Below, one piece after another: positions 57,401-64,000 of a stretch of 64,000 bases of DNA. The stretch comes from Solen grandis (Eukaryota > Mollusca > Bivalvia > Adapedonta > Solenidae): contig CM037781.1 of the NCBI GenBank assembly GCA_021229015.1, positions 40,229,417 to 40,293,416 on the forward strand. Direction: 5' to 3'. A model generated the notes under the pieces. The model was not told the DNA's origin. It was given only the letters and a program-made list of their open reading frames with translations, and ran no database searches. Each line of letters begins with the position of its first letter. The stretch's first letter is position 1. Made by a program: the position numbers and the translations under genes.

Positions 57401-60400
57401 GAAGTATTAGAAGCTTAAGTTTTGAAAGTCCAAAATGTCACATTTTAGTTTGTTTTTTTTAACGCTCATTTTGGCTTAAAAAAGGAAAAAAAAAAACAGT
57501 TGTAATTAAAAAAAACATGGTGAGGTATATACACGTTTCTTTTTCCAGGAAGCATTTATTTAAGTGGATTGAATTTGATAAAATAAAGGAAATTTGTTCT
57601 ATAATATATTTTATTAAGAAAAATATATATTAAATTTCATTGCTTTTGGGTATTTTTGTATGCATTTTAATCCTGGCACAATGGAATTCACATTTAACTT
57701 ATGGAATACATTATAAGTTAAAGCATCGTTTTAACATGTTCTTCAAGTATTTAGAAATTAAATCTTTTAAATTTTTAATGCCGTTTTTTTTCTCAACAAA
57801 TTAGCAAACAGTGATGTTTCATAAAAGCTTAATCTCCAGCATGGTGACCCCCGACTTTGTTTAATTCTTAAACATTTAGTTTTAGCCTAATATTAGAAGA
57901 GAAAAAAACTGTCCACTAGGAAAACAACAACAACAAACAAACGTCGAAACGCCTTTTATTTAGTTTAAACTTGTTCAATTTTACCTGGAAAAGGAAGCAA
58001 TTTCATACATAACTTAAGCAATGCTTTTTCAACGTGTACTGGGTTTTGAGAGTATTTGCGCTTTGGAAAATCATCAGTAATCCTTCTTATTAGAAGACAA
58101 AAAAGACAAATTACCAACACAGAACAGGTATACGTCAAGTCACAACAGTTAAGATTAGGTAAAAGTATGATAATGTCAACCTTAAAATGTTTGTTTTCCT
58201 CGGATTTCAACTTTTTATTTCCAATCTATCAGAATTTCGTAATCAAAAATTTAAAAGAACAAGATGATCGATCTATTTGATTCACAGACACAATTTAATA
58301 AAACTTTAAACATCGCATAATGTGCTTCAAATCCAATATATATAAACTATATTTATTTCATGTTTGATAAAAAAATAATAAAATAAAATGTTTTGTTATC
58401 TTATTGAAACTTACAACAAAATATAACTTAAGGTGATATTAAGGTGATATTTTGATTCGATAACATTCATACCATTTTTCTCTGAATTTTAAAAATCTAC
58501 TATTTTCAATTTCTAAATAATGGAGAGCTAATCTTATATTTGCAAAATGATAAATCTTTTTTTTTTTTTTAAAAATGTATGTTTTACACAAAAATCCTAT
58601 CCTTGCGATACAATATGTTGATAGAGTAGACATATTTCTTATAGATGCATTTCATTATTGTATGTACTGGTCTCTTTATATCAATCTTAACAATGGAAAA
58701 TAAGTCACATCTTCATTAAATTCATATTTTTTCTTTATCCAAGATGATAAAAAATAAAAAATACGATTGGCCCAGCATTGTTCATTATCATTTGAACATG
58801 AATCAATCTACATATGAATAATTAATGATTGCATATATTTCATATTTTCAATCCAAAACTTCATAGGCCTCCCCTTACAAATGACAGATAAAGGAAAACG
58901 AATGAATTCTCTACATATTACATTATTTGATGTCTGTTTTAGCACCAAGCAAATATTTCAAGAACCCTGAGTACATTTTTCCTGTCATGTACACCTTTAT
59001 AATACGTTTCCCTACGACGTATATCTTCTTATATAGATATATAAAATATAAATACAGGTGACACTGTGCTATTGCCCTTCGTAAAGTCTTATTTATATTG
59101 TTTAAGTGAAAGCAACAGACAACGATATGAAAACAGATAACTTGGAGTGATGGTTAAATTCAGGAATGTGAAACACTCTACACAAATTCTTTTAACAATC
59201 TGTGTTCTTTATCTCGAAGTGATCTCGTGGTCATTTGTTGTCTGAAACGTTGTGACACGCAAGATTATCTGCTTGTGGGAATATTTAAAAAAAGAAAAAA
59301 CAAACAAACAAAAAAACAAAAAAAAGAAAAAAAATATAATCTCTAAATCTTATGACTCGTATTCAGACCTATGCACTTTTTCATTAATTTGATCAAGTAA
59401 TCATTAAAGAATGATTACAAGACAAGTGATAAAAGAGCTATTGGAAGATGTTCCGTATGTATTCAAAATGCTTGAAGTTTTCTTTTTCTCCCTTTACCAA
59501 AACTGCTTTTTTGTTCCGTCTCTGAAAAACAAAATCCAGTGCCTATGAATATCTACGCCATACATTAATTAAGTGTAAGTATGTGTGTCTTCTATTTGTA
59601 GGATCTTCAATTCATTTTGATTAGAAGTGTATAGTTTATTTATTAAAACGGTCACCATGGATATACAGACGAAGCATAAAAACGAGCAACAATAGCATTA
59701 AATGCCTTAGAAATGATAACATTAAGGCTACAAATAGAAAAGGAAATCACCTTTCATTAAAAACAAATATGTCGGTAAGTATAATTATTTGTATTTGTTG
59801 TTTTGGGTGTCGTGTTCTTAAAGTGCTACAAATTTTGCTCTCACTTGGCATGAAATGAATTAAAGAAATAATACGGCAATAAATGGAACCTTCTGGTACC
59901 ATCTGAATTACCAATTGTTTGATATAATGTGTTACTTATCTATACTGTTTTTGTTTGATTAGTTAATATATCGGACGTGATGATATAGGAGTAGGATAGA
60001 TAGGATATCGAATATATTCGTTTAAAGGCTTTTTCCCAACACAAACTTTTACTGACTGACTTCTTATCCTCCCCTTCTCAGTCTGTCTGTCTGTCTGTCT
60101 GTAAGTGTTTTACTTTATAAATCATTGCTACAAACAAGGCGAATTTCCATCTTAATGAAATGTTTTTATGACCCATCGTGTATAGTACAACCTCGGTATA
60201 AAATCAAATTCATAAATGAAATCTGATATTTCACCGTTAGCAGAGACTTTTTGCAGTTTTTACATACACATTAGTTGATTTAGACAAGCTTATTATTTTC
60301 TGTTGTCATATTATTGTCATATCTCTTTCATACAGGTTCCTTTGGATTGATATCGGTGGCAGTAGTCCTACATGCCACCCTATATACCGTTTTAGAAAAA

Positions 60401-61551
60401 GTGGTAAAGTTCATAACTGCAGATCCGAAGGTTATGGATAAGAGTCCTGTTGGGGGGAATCGATTTTCATAGGCTTTATTGGCACAAAGACATTGTCCAA
60501 CTCAAGCAGAGGCGAGATAAATAAATTTAAGTTGTAAGAATTTGTTTCGACTTAAAAAATAAATTAAGATATAAATGTATGAATACTCAATAAAATATAA
60601 AGAGAGAGGGTTAGAATATTATACCGTCGTTTTCTCCTTAAATATATTACGACAAATAACGCTAGTATTTGGATGAAAGAATTCAGAATGATTTACTCCT
60701 GCTAAACCCAGAGTGTTGATTAAAGTCCTCACGAATGCATTATTTTAGCGGTGTAGAAGTAATCAATTGTATTAGAGACTTTAGATGCCCTCCTATTTCC
60801 ACGCGCAGTCAACAGATGTTATTTAATAGTGCTTTGACCAATATGTATTGTGCATCTTCATTAGATTTTGTCAAATTTTCCAAATATAATAGCCTCCATG
60901 GACTCTCTCCCCTGATTTATAATATCTTTAAAGATCTATAAATATTGGTTTTGCGACGATTTGACTTCATTTAGGAAACGTTTAAAATGTTGTTAAATAA
61001 TTGATGGCTAGAACAATTTCTTCTTTCACTTATTTTTATTTTTTTTATTTTTGGCAGTTGATTATGGGAAAGTTGAAACAAACATTTTTCTTTTGAGTTA
61101 TATTGGAAAAAATGTTCCTTTTTCATGCACTGAATTAGAATTTTGCATGTGCAAAAATTTTCACAACTCATGTAAATAAAATATTCTTTCTAGAATTTGG
61201 AAGCAATGCTCTTTCGGAGTCAGTTATAGTAAATCATGTCGGGACTGGTTTTAAAGAAGCTTTTTGAAAATCCCGGTTCACAGATGTGTGATATAATATG
61301 CTAAAAACTAAAGTTAGATATACAAATCAGTTTCAATAGGCTTTCATATTTCTCATTTGATTTTATAAGATCTCGTCATATTCATACCGAATATTTAAAA
61401 TAAATTTCATTTTCGAAATCATGGGAGTTATCTGAAATAAACAGACGCTTATGTGTAAAAAAAAATAGAATACAAAAACTTTTCCTCTTCAATAGAAATA
61501 ACCACAAATAATAAACACGTACTTTCAATTTCGTTTATCAACTCCTTTTAA
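54480..61551. other. Long AT-rich stretch with no supported gene
   Basis: Frames up to 119 codons (56936-57295, minus) lack domains or splice context. A possible exon at 60337-60471 (acceptor tcatacag, then SFGLISVAVVLHATLYTVLE and onward to a stop) could be a short membrane-helix ending, but no partner exon fits its phase. Confidence 0.4.
60079..60102. repeat. (GTCT)n microsatellite
   Basis: Five GTCT units. Confidence 0.9.
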
Positions 61552-61785
61552 CCCTTTCCCTCATATAGACTCATTTTGACGCCCTCAATAGGTATCACAT
61601 AAAGCCTGATCTGCAGAAAACCACAGTTAAACCTTACCAAATTTAATTACAAAATCCTCATTTCCAGACCACTGAGGAGCAGCGAACAGCATTATACCTG
61701 ATCAGCCTGCGAGTTACTCGCAGGCTGATCTGGTTTTATGTTGTTCGCATAGGTCTTTTTATGGTGTCCTCTATGAGGGAAAGGG
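61552..61785. mobile_element. piggyBac-like MITE, copy 2 (TTAA target site)
   Basis: 234 bp with the same CCCTTTCCCTCATA ends, TTAA at 61548-61551 and 61786-61789, and the same central palindrome (61683-61747). It differs from copy 1 by about 10 extra bases (atcacataaagcc) near 61592 and a few substitutions. Confidence 0.87.
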
Positions 61786-61884
61786 TTAAGATTACTATAA
61801 CTTAACGTGTTGCGTGTTTACTTTCTTGTCCTTTTTGTTTCAGAAAAGAATATGCATGTAAATGATATGAATTCAGATCTAGAA

Positions 61885-62045
61885 TGTGGCAAAATGGTTA
61901 CAGTCGTTGATTACAATCACTAAGCCTCTCTCCGTCATGAGTTGAATTCTAGTGCTGCCCAGCAATACCGGCTAGTTTTACCAGGTCTATCCACTTGGGG
62001 TCTTCCTTCCCTCTAATGAGCTGGACGTCAGCGACGGTTAACTCC
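61885..62045 (+). mobile_element. Degraded family A SINE
   Basis: gtggcaaaatggttacagtc matches the tRNA-like head, atgagttgaattctagt the decayed B box, and ttggggtcttccttcc plus gagctggacgtcagcgacgg the body and tail of the copies at 40.7-41.2 kb. Confidence 0.65.
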
Positions 62046-62049
62046 TGCA

Positions 62050-64000
62050 CTTAAAACACAAACTAACATACAAATAGAAAAAAGAGCTAAATAAAAAATT
62101 GACATCGCATCCATTAAATTGCATTTAATTTCATTTCAATGTATTTATTTTTTTAGTTCACAAAGAAAACATTTCATAAACACAGTGGTTTTTTAATCTC
62201 TAAAGATAGAAATGCATATGGGAATAGTCATTTACAAAGAGTGTTTGGAAGATAAAACAGGTCCGTGATTTAAAGGAATTTAAAAACAGCTAAAGTATTT
62301 TTTAAAGCTAAAACATTCTTGCTATGCTCAATCATAAAATTTAAAAACTCATTTAAGATTTTCATTATTCTTTTACAAAAAAAAATCAATAAGTTAAAAA
62401 ATACAAGTCGTGTCTTAAAAAACTGCTTTAAATTCAGAATATGACTCAATTCTAAATACAGCAGAATAATATAATTGCACCTCCTCTTTTGAAACAGGAT
62501 TGTCCATGGTATTATATTCAATTAAGCCACGCATGCGATAAAGGAGATGTGAACATGCAATAGTAAAAAGAGATACCCTGATAGAATATCATCAATTCTA
62601 ATGAAAAAGTTCATCTCCAAGATTTAAATATTAAAATAACTATCAATCCATCATTACATTGTGATCATGGTCCAACAAGCGATTGTTGGAATTTTATAGT
62701 AATTGCAAATTAACCTATTCTACCTCCGTTGTCGAAAAATGTCCCTATAAAATAGAGTGTATTTGAGGCATTTATTTGCATTAAAGAGAATATGTATTAC
62801 ACAGTACAAACTCCCATAATTTAAGCAAGATTCGAGTTTTGACCAACACGTCATGCTTTACATGTACTATTTCTGACTATTGCTGGATCGGCGACAATAA
62901 ATTGTTAAGGATAGAATCGGCGATACTAGATTATATATCATGACATTGCCGAAGTCGCGGAGGTCCCTTTCGCTATTTTCGGCAGTAAATTTTGTTGCCG
63001 CCAATTGCATTATTTACTAAACGTTTAAACAGATATTAAGATTTAATTTCATTTTGTGTTAAGTTTCAAGTGTAAAGCCAATGTCATTCTACATGTGCAT
63101 AACTGCTTTTGATGTGTTTTCTTCATATGCAAATTATACATATGCATACACATGTATTTTGATATTTGTTTTAACAATTATATGTCAAATGAAACTGTTT
63201 GCTACGAGTAGTATTAAAACGTAGCTACTAATCTCATCGGTTTGGCTTCGGATTAATCGATTCGCTGTTTTCAAACCGATTCCGATCACTCTTTATAACA
63301 ATAGCACACAGCATTGTAAATTTGAGCATGATTAATTTAAAGCGCTTTTTGATTTTATCAAAGTCAAAAGAAACATTCATACTTATTCTGCTACATTAAC
63401 TTGAACATTAATATTGATTGAAAGCAGTAGTAAATTCCCGGCTCATTTTGTGACACAAGTAGACAACAAATATTGCAGATCCTCACGGGCAGTTTATTAA
63501 GACCGGATGTTAACATGGTCCTGTTGTAATTTAAGCAATCCCAAGTAGGTATCATTACATAATATCGATGATGAGCTAGCTGATCTATCAGTCGATGAAG
63601 TCAATATCATGTCCGATATCTAGATGTAAACAATCTGACGAGCTTACTGATATTTCGTTTTTCCTTAAATGGTCCAAAGAGTTATCCTTTTTATTAATAA
63701 ATCTTAAAGAAACCGAAAATAACGATATATGACTGCAATTAAGAAGTCATGAACTACAATGCGATTTTATTTTACATCTTATATGACATATAAAATAGCT
63801 AAAATATAATCACGGACTAATTTTTTACTTCCTTCTGTCTTAAAATATAATACTCTTTTAATATCAGACCGTGAATGAAATATTTTGAAAGCAATATGAT
63901 TGCAAAGATTGGTGTCCGGGTAGCATTTTGATTAAAACCCTGAATGCCGTTTTCTATTCTAGGATAATCCGATGTTATGTGCGGAAGGACTTTTGGTCGC
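62050..64000. other. Non-coding, AT-rich
   Basis: Nothing beyond short chance frames; no repeats recognised. Confidence 0.45.

Overview
This is a window of eukaryotic nuclear DNA. It is AT-rich and intron-rich, most of it does not code for protein, and it carries SINEs, LINE and LTR-element debris, MITEs, satellites and microsatellites. Long runs of AGGTCA/TGACCT motifs inside repeats, CCCCCC-ended elements and tRNA-headed SINEs suggest a bivalve mollusc, probably a heterodont clam. That is inference from repeat style, not from a marker gene. Most open reading frames here are chance frames in AT-rich or low-complexity sequence.

Two genes can be assembled exon by exon with consistent splice sites and phases. 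The first (21938-25292, + strand, 3 coding exons, 143 aa) is an acyl-CoA thioesterase of the hotdog-fold ACOT13/THEM2 family. The second (28347-34096, - strand, 5 coding exons, 159 aa) encodes a small secreted protein with eight cysteines; I do not recognise a named function for it. Their 3' ends face each other (convergent), about 3 kb apart. Their introns have collected repeats: a 148-bp tandem repeat and a SINE in the thioesterase gene, and two LINE remnants, a TTAA-flanked MITE and a TA/TG microsatellite in the secreted-protein gene.

Layout: 1-9.9 kb is non-coding, with a 44-46 bp satellite at 2.6-3.5 kb and an unusual GC-richer block at 4.5-5.6 kb. A possible orphan exon lies at 10.0 kb. 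A homogeneous 38-bp satellite occupies 13.6-14.6 kb. The two genes span 21.9-34.1 kb. A terminal-inverted-repeat element holding a coding-like exon lies at 36.7-38.1 kb and runs into a 100-N assembly gap. A three-level nest of SINEs lies at 40.7-41.5 kb. An AGGTCA-rich repeat leads into a 1.59-kb direct tandem duplication at 44.1-47.8 kb. A broken Ty3/gypsy-like element (LTR, gag remnants, distant zinc knuckle) lies at 49.7-54.5 kb. The rest, to 64 kb, is almost featureless apart from a second copy of the TTAA MITE at 61.6 kb.

I found no bacterial-type system, CRISPR array, rRNA or functional tRNA gene. The least described items are the eight-cysteine secreted protein, the TIR element with its exon, and the repeat families carrying palindromic nuclear-receptor-like sites.
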